This document shows, in pieces, positions 56,701 through 63,673 of a stretch of DNA of 64,000 nucleotides. The notes beneath the pieces were generated by a model. It saw only the letters and a list, made by a program, of their open reading frames with translations. It had not been told where the DNA came from and searched no databases. The translations under genes and the position numbers were made by a program. Origin of the DNA: Stutzerimonas kunmingensis (GTDB lineage: Bacteria; Pseudomonadota; Gammaproteobacteria; Pseudomonadales; Pseudomonadaceae); the NCBI RefSeq assembly GCF_900114065.1, contig NZ_FORS01000009.1:95419-159418 (forward strand), read 5' to 3'. Within the stretch, counting starts at the first letter, position 1. Each line of letters starts with the position of its first letter.

Positions 56701-57241
56701 CGGCGAAGTACCAGTCGGCGTAGCGAGTGCCGGAGACGTCCTTGGTCAGGCGCTGCTGCTCGCTGCGATTGAGCGGGAAATCCAGCCCGGAGAAATCCAG
56801 CAGGCTGGTCTTGCCGCTGCCCTGCGAGCCGATCAGCAAGTACCAGGGCAGCTCGCTGCGCCATTTCTCGCTGCGCCCGCGGTAGAGGCTGGAGGTTTTC
56901 AGGGTGCGCAGCGCCTGTTTGAAGCGATGGCGCAGTTCCTGTTGCTCCTCGCCGATCAGACCGTCGCGGCGCAGCTGCTCCTGAACGTCCTGGTCCTCGG
57001 CATCGCGCTTCTTGCGCGCGCTGGCGCGCCAGCTGGCGAAGACCATGGCCAGGCCCCAGCCGAGGAACAGCACGCTGATGCTCAGCAGTCGGCTGCTGGA
57101 TGACTCCCAGAAGCGGTGGTCATTCACCGCCAGCAGCGGCCCGACGAACCACACCAGAACCGCCAGCAGCAGGACCAGCAGCAGGCTCCAGACCCAGGTT
57201 CGGCGCAGCACGGCGCCGACTTTGCCGAAGAACGTCTTCAT
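53702..57241 (-). CDS. tssM: Type VI secretion inner-membrane protein TssM (IcmF)
   Basis: TssM spans the inner membrane and, with TssL and TssJ, forms the membrane complex of the type VI machine. The 1,179-residue protein has two N-terminal helices (about residues 15-38 and 50-70), a cytoplasmic domain with Walker A IGSQGSGKT (Lys144) and a G-domain fold (NGVLVNLPVDQLL), a third helix near residue 445 (LYAGAFGCLVLFGGAWAL), then a large periplasmic part ending in the beta-domain that binds TssJ (SLGRADFRFGNQQMEYRHGP...WSLFRLIDLMQVD). The length is normal for the family. Confidence 0.97.
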   Translation of the reverse strand: MKTFFGKVGAVLRRTWVWSLLLVLLLAVLVWFVGPLLAVNDHRFWESSSSRLLSISVLFLGWGLAMVFASWRASARKKRDAEDQDVQEQLRRDGLIGEEQQELRHRFKQALRTLKTSSLYRGRSEKWRSELPWYLLIGSQGSGKTSLLDFSGLDFPLNRSEQQRLTKDVSGTRYADWYFADHAVLIDTAGRYLTQPDAAVDGSAWDTLLGLLRKRRARPLNGVLVNLPVDQLLGGNELELENLARQARQRLHEIHQRLGVDVPVYLVLSKADRILGFDEFFDQLSREESDQVLGVSFRKEQNGSDAQVVREEFEELLRRLNSQVIMRMHQERDTQRRGRILDFPHQLGQIGERLSLFIELAFAGNRYQRASQLRGFYLTSAPQLREGLDPLTAGIGRQLGLASSALPTFRSGRARFINQLLSRVIFPEAELAGLDQREVRRIDWGQRALYAGAFGCLVLFGGAWALNFSSNHERLEQLRGIAQTLGGERKTIEAEAKALRTLKALDASYAATQIFPPRDDVSWLRRGGLYQGEAVDPTLHDAYRRNLETLLLPRVGRQLEAQIRANLNDREQLLGSLRAYLMLNLAERRDAAFLKDWLAADWSLRHPGNAVAQQGLNTHFARLLEESFAPYQLNDNLVAKARAQLRSESLAAVVYRMLRDQARNLPDYRLNTRLGPQAPLFVGGDYTIPGFYTQRGYQKLFVAQGADLVSEILRDNWVLGEGDSLSAKDLGRLLVEMEQLYFRDYAAHWSEAIAQLNILPAGSAALGAAQLAGLTAANSPLLQLLLEVRENTRFAGLAEATAGAGELAEAAQGAGGKLGKAAKLATAAAEQAQAAMLKNIPDTARKTLERRFAPLHQLLDENGAAGPELSASLHALDALQLQLASLAHASAPEQAAFEMAKARMGGQRDAINQLRGSAARLPQPVGKWLGLLAEDSWSLVLTDAYHYLNQRYRNELYASYRGSLRERYPFSAHSASDVALADFREFFKAQGLADSFFERYLKPFVSGSAGQYQLRRVDGRGLPLSEQFLAQMSRAQTIRRSFFAENPNEPLILFKLEPYSLDSSLGRADFRFGNQQMEYRHGPIVQTAFRWPAEADDGRTSLVVEELGGRRVGIEKNTGPWSLFRLIDLMQVDYHSGRDVLMLKADLGGLRANYLLHAQRSPNPFDLALLRGFKLPATL

Positions 57242-57242
57242 C

Positions 57243-58124
57243 TCATTTCATCCCTGAAAAGGTGGAATCGCCGGCATCCATGTCCAGCGAGCGATAGGGT
57301 TGCAGCACGCTCTCGCGTTGTTCGCCCAGCACCCAGGCGAAACCGCCGTAGATCACCCCGAGGCACATCAGGGTGAACAGCGCGACCATCCACCAGGGCA
57401 CGATGCGCACCAGGCGCCGGCGGGTGTCCTTGAGGCCCTCCCAGTGCGGCGACAGCTCGCGCGGTATGTCGCCACGCATCTGCCTGATCTGCCGGTAGAG
57501 GCTGTCGCGCACCGCTTCCAGCTCGAGCATGCCGCGCGGCAACACGCGGTACTTGCCCTCGAAGCCGAGGGACAGGCACAGGTACATCAGTTCGAGCATC
57601 GGCAGGTGCTTGACCGGGTTGCGCGATAGCCGCTCGAGCAGCTGGAAGAACTTCTCGCCGCCGAAGGTCTCGTTGTGGAAGGAGGACAGCAGACTCATCT
57701 GCGACCATTCGCTCTCGTTGCCCCAGGGCGTGGTCACTACGGCCTCGTCGAGAATGGTGCAGAGCACGTAGCGCGCCGCCATCACCTGACTGCTCTCGGC
57801 GCCGTCGTGCAGGGCGCGGTGCTCGAACAGCTTGATCGCGCTGCTCAATTGCCGGTGCAGTGCCTGCAGGTCTTCGCTGTCCAGGCTGTGCTTGAGCCGT
57901 ACCACTTCCGAGAGCAGCGGCGAGGCGGCGGCCACCAGCGGATTGAGACTGATGTTGAAGGTTTCCGCCGGGCGCAGGCGGGCGGCGTAGATCATCCGCT
58001 CCTCCAGCTGCTCGAAGCGAGGCGGGGTGTCGAAGTCGGTCAACGGGCTCTGTGCCGGGGCCTCGCCGGCGCGGTTGACGATGACCGTGTGGTCGTCCTG
58101 TCCGTAATCCATTTCCTTGATCAT
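57243..58124 (-). CDS. tssL: Type VI secretion protein TssL (DotU/IcmH)
   Basis: A 293-residue inner-membrane protein with a cytoplasmic helical domain (about residues 60-250) and one C-terminal transmembrane helix (WWMVALFTLMCLGVIYGGFAWVLG). DotU signatures are ARYVLCTILDEAVVTTPWGNESEWSQMSLLSSFHNETFGGEKFFQLLERL and LMYLCLSLGFEGKYRVLPRG. It has no periplasmic peptidoglycan-binding extension, so another protein would anchor the complex to the wall. It lies 1 base from tssM. Confidence 0.96.
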   Translation of the reverse strand: MIKEMDYGQDDHTVIVNRAGEAPAQSPLTDFDTPPRFEQLEERMIYAARLRPAETFNISLNPLVAAASPLLSEVVRLKHSLDSEDLQALHRQLSSAIKLFEHRALHDGAESSQVMAARYVLCTILDEAVVTTPWGNESEWSQMSLLSSFHNETFGGEKFFQLLERLSRNPVKHLPMLELMYLCLSLGFEGKYRVLPRGMLELEAVRDSLYRQIRQMRGDIPRELSPHWEGLKDTRRRLVRIVPWWMVALFTLMCLGVIYGGFAWVLGEQRESVLQPYRSLDMDAGDSTFSGMK

Positions 58125-58129
58125 GTCGC

Positions 58130-59461
58130 TCAGTCCCTGACCGCCCAGAATTTCAGTTCGAGCCCGGTGAAGTCACCGGACACATGGAAGGCAAAGCCGC
58201 CGGAGCGCTCCAGCTGCGCCTGGTCCTCGGCGCTGAGTTCCAGCGCGAAATAGGTCTTGCCGGCATGGAAGGGGATCTGCCGCGGCGCCACCGGCAGCGG
58301 CTTGATGCGGATGCCCGGCAGATGCAGGTTGACCAGCTGGCGGATGCGCTCCACCGGGCCGATCTTCAGGTGCGCCGGCAGGCGGGTGCGCAGGGTTTCC
58401 GAATCGCACTGGGCGCTGGCGGCGAGCACGAAGGATGCCGTGCCGAGCAGCTTGTGATCGTGCAGTGGCGATACCTGGATGCCGTACTGGCGCTGCTGCA
58501 GCAGCAGTTCGATGGCGTGCTGCTCGAGCACCATCGACAGCACCTGGCGGATCGCGTCCATCAGCTTGCGGAAGCTCGCGCCCTGGTCACTGTGCTGGTA
58601 ACGACCGTCCAGGCGCGGACGCTTGCTCTCGCTGGAGAAGGTCGCCAGCTCGCCGAGCAGGCCAAGCAGGTCGCGGTAGATCTGCTCCGGGTGCACCTGC
58701 TCCACGCCCAGGTAGTGGCGCAGCACCGGTTCGTGACGGTTGATCAGCTGCAGCATCATGAAGTCGCCGACCTCGGCGCCACCGACCTTGCCGGTGGCGC
58801 TGATGCGCTCGGCGAGGGTATCGCCGCGGTGGGCGAGCATGCTGATCACTTCCTTCAGGCAGGACAGCAGATAGCCTGAGGCCTGGAAGTTGACGTAGGT
58901 CGGAATGAACTCGGGGTCGAGGCTAATGACCCCGTCCGGCGTGGTGTCGAGCACCTCGCACAGCTGCAGTTTCACGTAGGCCTGGTCGCTCTGCTGCTCG
59001 CTCAGCAGCAGGTGGAAATCCGGCAGCCCGGTGCTGACCTGGCTGGTGCTGCTGTCGCCGGCATTGGAGTCGGCGACATCCAGCTCATGGGCGGTGTAGC
59101 GCGCCAGCACGTCCTTCTGTTCGGGACGACGCGTTTCGATGTGGTTGCCGGTAACCAGTGGCAGCGCGAGGTATACCGGTGTACTGCCGGTGTTCGGCGG
59201 AATGTCCAGCGCCAATGGCTCGCGCTCGCTGCCCAGCTCGAACAGCGTGCCGTCCGGGAGGATGCCGCTGGCCTGGCTGAGCACCAGCTTGCCCATGTTG
59301 AGGAACTGGCGGTCGATCTCCAAATTGAAGAAACCCCAGGCATAGCTGCCCAGCTTCTGGGTGCGCGCCTTGAGTTGGTGATCGTAGTAGCGATCGTTCT
59401 GCTGGAAGTGTTGCGGACGCAGCAGCATGCCTTCCTGCCAGACAACCTTGTGCAGGCTCAT
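58130..59461 (-). CDS. tssK: Type VI secretion baseplate protein TssK
   Basis: TssK links the baseplate to the membrane complex. The 443-residue protein begins with the invariant VVWQEGMLLRPQHFQQNDRYYD and contains GSYAWGFFNLEIDRQFL, LLSEQQSDQAYVKLQLCEVLD, PTYVNFQASGYLLSCLKE and, near the C-terminus, ALELSAEDQAQLERSGGFAFHVSGDF. It is 2 bases from tssJ and 5 from tssL, in one operon. Confidence 0.97.
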   Translation of the reverse strand: MSLHKVVWQEGMLLRPQHFQQNDRYYDHQLKARTQKLGSYAWGFFNLEIDRQFLNMGKLVLSQASGILPDGTLFELGSEREPLALDIPPNTGSTPVYLALPLVTGNHIETRRPEQKDVLARYTAHELDVADSNAGDSSTSQVSTGLPDFHLLLSEQQSDQAYVKLQLCEVLDTTPDGVISLDPEFIPTYVNFQASGYLLSCLKEVISMLAHRGDTLAERISATGKVGGAEVGDFMMLQLINRHEPVLRHYLGVEQVHPEQIYRDLLGLLGELATFSSESKRPRLDGRYQHSDQGASFRKLMDAIRQVLSMVLEQHAIELLLQQRQYGIQVSPLHDHKLLGTASFVLAASAQCDSETLRTRLPAHLKIGPVERIRQLVNLHLPGIRIKPLPVAPRQIPFHAGKTYFALELSAEDQAQLERSGGFAFHVSGDFTGLELKFWAVRD

Positions 59462-59463
59462 GC

Positions 59464-59946
59464 TTATTTTCCTTCTTCGGCGAGCGGGTCGAACAGCGCG
59501 ATGCCGCGCTCATCCAGGCTTAGGGCGACACGGGTGCGCTCTTGCGGCGGCACGGCGATGACGTAGCGCCAGCTGGCTTCCGGCAGGTCGCGGTAGGCGG
59601 CCAGCACGCCGACATAGCGGCTGCCCTCCTGCACCGATAGCTTCAGCTCGCGGCTTTCGCCGGGACGCAGTTCCAGTTCCTCGGAGGTCACCAGGTCTGG
59701 CGCCAGGGCTTCCTTGGGCCGCTGGTAGAGGGCGAAGAAGTCGCCGTTTTCGAACGCCACCGGATGCTTGAGCTCCAGCAGGCGCAGCACGATCGGCGAC
59801 GGCCGGCCGTTGAGGTCGGGATTGAGATGGTCGCTGCCGTGCAGTTCGAGGTCGAGCTTGGTCAGCTTGGAGTACGGCGACAGCGCCGAGCAGCCGCCCA
59901 GCACGAGCAGCGAGGCCAGCATGGCCAGGGTGATGCGACGAGGCAT
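59464..59946 (-). CDS. tssJ: Type VI secretion outer-membrane lipoprotein TssJ
   Basis: A 160-residue lipoprotein (lipobox LGGC, Cys19) with the transthyretin-like TssJ fold: LDLELHGSDHLNPDLNGRPSPIVLRLLELK, FALYQRP, VTSEELELRPGESRELKLSVQEGSRYVGVLAAYRDL. It anchors the TssLM complex to the outer membrane. Confidence 0.95.
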   Translation of the reverse strand: MPRRITLAMLASLLVLGGCSALSPYSKLTKLDLELHGSDHLNPDLNGRPSPIVLRLLELKHPVAFENGDFFALYQRPKEALAPDLVTSEELELRPGESRELKLSVQEGSRYVGVLAAYRDLPEASWRYVIAVPPQERTRVALSLDERGIALFDPLAEEGK

Positions 59947-59950
59947 GGGA

Positions 59951-61147
59951 TCATCCTTGATGGGTTGAATCGAGCGTGGCGATCAGGCGCACCTGCTCCT
60001 CATAGGTCTTGGCGAAGTCGCGGGCGAACAGCCGTTCGCTCCAGTCGGCGTCCTGGCCGAGGCTGTGATGCAACCGGCGGTAGGCGCGCCAGCGACTGCC
60101 GGCGGTGGCGATCAGCGGCTTGCGGCCCTCGCGTTCGAAACGCAGTGCCAGCTGCTCCGGCGCCAGCTGTTCGAACATGGCGTGAACGGCGGCGCGGCTG
60201 GCCGCCAGCAGTGCCACCTGATGCGCCTGCAGGTCGCGGAAGGCGCGTCCGATGGCCTGTTCGGCCGAGAGCTGGCCGGGCTTGCCACCGCGCAGCAGGG
60301 CGCTCACGGCCTCACCCATATCGGCACTGTGCTTGAGTGGGTTGTTGCCGGCGCTCTGCACAGTGGTCAACGCCAGGCGCAACTCGTTCTTCAGCTCGCT
60401 GCGGGTGCGTAGGCTCTGCTGCAGGCCGCCGACGCTCTGCTTGAGCAGGCGAGCGGCAGTCAGTGCCAGGGCCTGGCGCTGGTCCTCATCGAGATCGTCG
60501 AGATCGATGCCCAGCGCCTCGCCGAAACGCGCCCAGAATCCCTGCGGCTGTCGTTCGGGCTCGGCTTCGCGCTTGGCTTCCGGCGCTGCCTGAGGCATGA
60601 CCAGCTCCGGCAACGGCAGGCTTTCTATGTCGATGCGCGCGTAGTCGCGCTGCTGCGCCTGGCGCTGTGGCGCTACCAGGGCGAGGTCGAGGTCGTCTAC
60701 CTCGGCATAGACGCGCTCCTGCTGATCCATGGCAACCAGCGGATCGAGGTCGAGAAAAGCGTCGTCGGGGATGATGCTGCCGGCCGGCTGCGGGCGGCCG
60801 ATGTCGCCTTCGAACAGCGCCGGGTCCTGAATCAGCCGGGCGCGGATCTCGAAGTCGCCCAGGCAGTAGACGCTGCCATGCTCGATGCGCTGCGGCTGGC
60901 CCTTGACCAGGCTGGCGCCACTGTCCTTGAGCTGGACGCCGTTGCTGCTGGTGTCGGTGAGAAAGAAGGCGCCGTCGCGGTAGCTGATCACCGCGTGACG
61001 CCCGGAGAGGACGCGCTTGCGATCCGGGATCACCCAATCGCAGCCTTCGGCCCGGCCGATCACGCCGCCGGCCTGCTTGAAGGTTTTGGTGGTCAGCAGA
61101 CCCGGCACGAATTGCTGGGCGCCCACCATATCGAAGACCAGTTCCAT
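59951..61147 (-). CDS. tagH: FHA-domain type VI scaffold protein (Fha/TagH)
   Basis: A 398-residue protein with an N-terminal FHA phosphothreonine-binding domain (about residues 20-100: GRAEGCDWVIPDRKRVLSGRHAVISYRDGAFFLTDTSSNGVQL) and a C-terminal type VI FHA domain (about residues 190-395, with LRGGKPGQLSAEQAIGRAFRDLQAHQVALLAASRAAVHAMFEQLAPEQL). In the P. aeruginosa H1 system Fha1 is phosphorylated by PpkA and dephosphorylated by PppA, and the kinase and phosphatase are encoded in the same operon here. I chose the ATG 10 bases after AAGGAG instead of an upstream one. Confidence 0.93.
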   Translation of the reverse strand: MELVFDMVGAQQFVPGLLTTKTFKQAGGVIGRAEGCDWVIPDRKRVLSGRHAVISYRDGAFFLTDTSSNGVQLKDSGASLVKGQPQRIEHGSVYCLGDFEIRARLIQDPALFEGDIGRPQPAGSIIPDDAFLDLDPLVAMDQQERVYAEVDDLDLALVAPQRQAQQRDYARIDIESLPLPELVMPQAAPEAKREAEPERQPQGFWARFGEALGIDLDDLDEDQRQALALTAARLLKQSVGGLQQSLRTRSELKNELRLALTTVQSAGNNPLKHSADMGEAVSALLRGGKPGQLSAEQAIGRAFRDLQAHQVALLAASRAAVHAMFEQLAPEQLALRFEREGRKPLIATAGSRWRAYRRLHHSLGQDADWSERLFARDFAKTYEEQVRLIATLDSTHQG

Positions 61148-61167
61148 GGTCGTGTCGCTCCTTGCGG

Positions 61168-61302
61168 TCACTGGCCGCGATTCAAAGCCTGCGGGTCGCC
61201 CAGCGGACGATATTGGTCATCGTTGAATTTGTAGTTGCCGGTGCAGCCGGTGAGCAGGGCCGCGGCGAAGAGCGAAACGAGGGCGTAATAGCGCACGGGC
61301 AC
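61168..61302 (-). CDS. Small type VI-linked lipoprotein
   Basis: A 44-residue product starting at GTG 7 bases after GGAGG. It has a compact lipoprotein signal (YYALVSLFAAALLTGC, Cys20) and a 24-residue mature peptide NYKFNDDQYRPLGDPQALN near its C-terminus. It is first in the type VI operon, 20 bases before tagH, and may attach to the outer membrane beside TssJ. I do not know a characterised homologue. The GTG start and size make it easy to miss. Confidence 0.65.
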   Translation of the reverse strand: MPVRYYALVSLFAAALLTGCTGNYKFNDDQYRPLGDPQALNRGQ

Positions 61303-61583
61303 GCGATTTCCTCCTTGAAGTCGTGTGTGGGGGGCAAGGTGCGCATGGCGCGACCTGGTCGGCGCATTGAAGTTCAGTTGTCCTGCAGGCTCGGTGATCG
61401 GGTTCACAGAACACCCGTTGGATGCGTCTAAAACGAGCGTGAGGTCAGGTTGGCGCAGGCCGATGGCGCCGCATGGCAGGTTTCCCTTGCATCAGCATCC
61501 CGATGCAGGCAGGGCGGCCTGCACTTGCCTGTATTGGCTTTTGGCCGATCGAGGGCAACGGTCTGAAGATGGTGCGCAGAAAC
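61303..61583. other. Intergenic region upstream of the type VI operon
   Basis: No gene can be supported between the small lipoprotein gene and the hairpins next to the tRNA remnant. It should contain the promoter of the leftward type VI operon, but I see no clear sigma-54, Fur or Anr site. One short stem, TGCATC with GATGCA around 8 bases, occurs near 61490. The tssA/B/C genes that often diverge from this end in related loci are absent. Confidence 0.5.
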
Positions 61584-61612
61584 GACAAAGCCCGCAGTGA
61601 GCGGGCTTTGTC
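61584..61612. terminator. Strong bidirectional terminator beside the tRNA remnant
   Basis: GACAAAGCCCGC and GCGGGCTTTGTC are perfect 12-base complements around AGTGA. A second hairpin, GTTTCGAG with CTCGAAAC around 5 bases (61618-61638), lies between it and the tRNA 3' end. The arrangement is typical of the downstream terminator of a tRNA gene transcribed leftwards. Confidence 0.85.
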
Positions 61613-61649
61613 GGAGCGTTTCGAGCGGGACTCGAAACGACTATCTATA

Positions 61650-61675
61650 TGGCGCATCCGGCGGGATTCGAACCC
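61650..61675 (-). other. Attachment-site remnant: 3' end of a tRNA-Arg gene
   Basis: Read on the minus strand, the sequence gives the T-loop core GGTTCGAATCCC, then GCCGGATGC and GCCA, matching the 3' end of pseudomonad tRNA-Arg genes of the GCATCCG type (probably anticodon UCU). No D-arm, anticodon arm or 5' acceptor strand (GCATCCG) follows to the right. The T-stem also carries a G-G mismatch just outside the conserved core, as expected where host and element sequences join. This is the att site left on the far side of an integrated element; the intact tRNA should lie at the element's other end, right of the window. Confidence 0.8.
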
Positions 61676-61943
61676 CCTTCGGAGGCCAATACGGTACAGG
61701 AATCTTGGTTGACTAGTAATGCTCTTGAACGTCTCTAAGTGCCGTGAAATCGAGGCTTTGCCCTGTGTCGTTGTCTACAGTTTATGGCTCTTGACGCTAC
61801 CTAAGGGCGGTTACCTAAGGCACAAAACACGAAATCTGGATTCTCGGTTTTTGACCACTAGCTCGCCGGGCTTCGTCCTGCCGCTGGAACTTGTTGAGGT
61901 CAGCCGCCATGCGGCGGAGTAATCCTCGGGAGCTGGAAGCAGC

Positions 61944-62189
61944 TCATCCATCCTTGGAGCCCAAGTCGCTTGCGATCTTGCCGAAGGACTCCCAGTGGCC
62001 AACCAGCTCATCAACGCGATCAGGAATGCGTGGAGTCTTACTGAGTACCAGGCAACGGGTGGTGCCTACATACTCCTCGAGCAGGTAGAGCGTGCTTCCA
62101 ACATCGACTCCCATTTCCTGCAGAACGTCGTGGGGCAGGCGAATGGCACCATCGCCTTCCCAGTCTTCGATCACTACATGATGTTTCAT
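61944..62189 (-). CDS. AbrB/MazE-like antitoxin-type protein, apparently without toxin
   Basis: An 81-residue protein whose N-terminal half, VVIEDWEGDGAIRLPHDVLQEMGVDVGSTLYLLEEY, has the swapped-hairpin AbrB/MazE pattern (beta strand, G-AIRLP, helix, G...G..L.L). Such proteins are DNA-binding antitoxins or regulators. No toxin-like gene follows on the same strand before the att remnant, so it is an orphan or its partner has been lost. Longer open frames upstream lack the motif; ATG at this start gives the family length. Confidence 0.6.
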   Translation of the reverse strand: MKHHVVIEDWEGDGAIRLPHDVLQEMGVDVGSTLYLLEEYVGTTRCLVLSKTPRIPDRVDELVGHWESFGKIASDLGSKDG

Positions 62190-62526
62190 CGCGACTCCAA
62201 AAGACGGTTGGATGAGGTGTCCGCAAGGGGAGGCGGCAGGCTGCTGCCAACTAAATCCCGCGGCGTAGACCGGCAGCATAGCAAAGAGCGAGCAGGCTCG
62301 AGAAAGGTAACGAACGCGTCTATCCCAGCCATTGCTGTCGGTGGACGAAAACTCACCCGAGCAGCTCAACTGCGCAAGTCGGGAACGAGCACCCGGAATG
62401 GGGCGTCAGGAATGCGCACAATCGATTCAGACCACGAACAGAGCGATACCAGAGGCACTTACCTGCCGCATGACGCGCCAAATGACGCTACAATAATGCC
62501 ATATGTCGCATCTGGAGGAATACGTT
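62190..62526. promoter_or_regulatory. Divergent intergenic region with candidate Xre-RES operator
   Basis: This 337-base gap between the AbrB-like gene and the Xre gene holds no supported gene. Close to the Xre start are two copies of ATGACGC (about 62471 and 62482), a TACAAT -10-like hexamer at about 62489 and the near-palindrome TGCCATATGTCGCA (62498-62511) centred on CATATG. Xre-RES operons are autoregulated, so this is the likely promoter-operator; GGAGG at 62514-62518 is the ribosome-binding site. Confidence 0.45.
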
Positions 62527-62997
62527 ATGGTTTCCGCCGACACTCGCACCCGCAAGGCAGCACCCGCCGCCCGTAGGCCAACGGAATACCTTTTCCAAAG
62601 TGACTCTGACCAGCTCAGTCCGGTCATGGTCTACAGGCTCACGGTCAAAGGCTTCAACCTGAAAGACGTGCAAGACATGCTTGCGATTTCTGATCTGTAT
62701 TCGACGAAGAAGATCATGAGTCGCATTGTGGGCAAGTCCATCAGGACGATTCAGCGCCAGGGCAGCAAGCAACCAGCACACCTCAACTCCCAACAGAGCG
62801 CCGTGGCCTTCCAGTACGCGAAGGTGCTGGAGCACGCGATCAATGTATTCGGCACCCAAAAGCTGGCCGAAGAATGGCTAGGGCGCCCTTGCAAGTATCT
62901 GGACGGTGACGTGCCGCTGGACGTTATCGACAACCCAGTGGGGTTTCAGGCAGTCGAGGACTATCTAGAGCGCATTGAGTACGGGGTCTATCAGTGA
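62527..62997 (+). CDS. Xre-type antitoxin with DUF2384 domain (Xre-RES system)
   Basis: A 156-residue antitoxin that should neutralise the RES toxin encoded immediately downstream and repress the operon. The N-terminal half is helical with an Xre-like DNA-binding part (VKGFNLKDVQDMLAISDLYSTKKIMSRIVGKSIRTIQRQ), and the C-terminal half is the MbcA/ParS/Xre toxin-binding domain DUF2384 (VFGTQKLAEEWLGRPCKYLDGDVPLDVIDNPVGFQAVEDYLERIEYGVY). I chose the ATG 8 bases after GGAGG instead of the in-frame ATG eight codons upstream. The stop overlaps the toxin start (ATGA). Confidence 0.92.
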   Translation: MVSADTRTRKAAPAARRPTEYLFQSDSDQLSPVMVYRLTVKGFNLKDVQDMLAISDLYSTKKIMSRIVGKSIRTIQRQGSKQPAHLNSQQSAVAFQYAKVLEHAINVFGTQKLAEEWLGRPCKYLDGDVPLDVIDNPVGFQAVEDYLERIEYGVYQ

Positions 62998-63485
62998 ACC
63001 CATTACCCTGGTCTGGCTCATGGTACGCATGGCGCCTCGACCGTGAGCTCTACAAGGACACCTGGGACAGTGGCATTGGTGCCCACAAGCTGGGTGGCCG
63101 CTGGAACGTTCCGGGGCGAAACGTTGTATACGCATCGGCAGATCCCTCAACCGCCATCTTGGAGGTGGCGGCGCATGTCGGCTTCGATGCGTTGGATACG
63201 GTTGCGCATGTGCTCACATGCTTCGAGGTGCTCGATCAAAGCCTTATCAAGGTCGTACAGCCTGAAGATGTTCCCAATCCTATCTGGCTGACGAGTGCAT
63301 CCGCTTCACCTAACCAGCAGAAATTTGCAGACGCCCTGCTGGCCGAGCATCCGTTCGTACTGATCCCATCCGCCGTCACTCGCCACTCTTGGAACTTGCT
63401 TGTCAGTCGCGAGCTGGCCGAGGGCAGGTATCGAATGATCAGCCAAGAACGCTTCGGCCTGGATACGCGCCTCGTTAAGGTCTGA
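62994..63485 (+). CDS. RES-domain toxin
   Basis: A 163-residue toxin of the RES family. Characterised members degrade or modify NAD+ or ADP-ribosylate target proteins, which stops growth. Family residues are visible: WYAWRLDRELY, then GGRWNVPGRNVVYAS (Arg36), AILEVAAHV (Glu57) and VLIPSAVTRHSWNLLV (Ser126). It overlaps the Xre gene by ATGA, as is normal for the pair. The gene looks intact. Confidence 0.93.
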   Translation: MNPLPWSGSWYAWRLDRELYKDTWDSGIGAHKLGGRWNVPGRNVVYASADPSTAILEVAAHVGFDALDTVAHVLTCFEVLDQSLIKVVQPEDVPNPIWLTSASASPNQQKFADALLAEHPFVLIPSAVTRHSWNLLVSRELAEGRYRMISQERFGLDTRLVKV

Positions 63486-63673
63486 GCCGCTTTGCGCTGG
63501 CTGAGCCAGCAGTGTCTTTCAGGTGAACGCCTTTAGATTGCGTGACAGCTCTTCACGTAGCCGTAGTACCAGGACGTGTACCGGCCAGAACAAAAGGCCC
63601 TACCTGTCCCCCTGATTTACAACTCATCTCTAGCCGCAGCTTCTGACAATTGAACTCGCCCCAGGTCTATTAG

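Noticed and set aside
61630..61740. Complete tRNA-Arg gene
   Set aside because: Only the T-loop and 3' acceptor part are present; no anticodon arm, D-arm or matching 5' acceptor strand follows within the next 100 bases.
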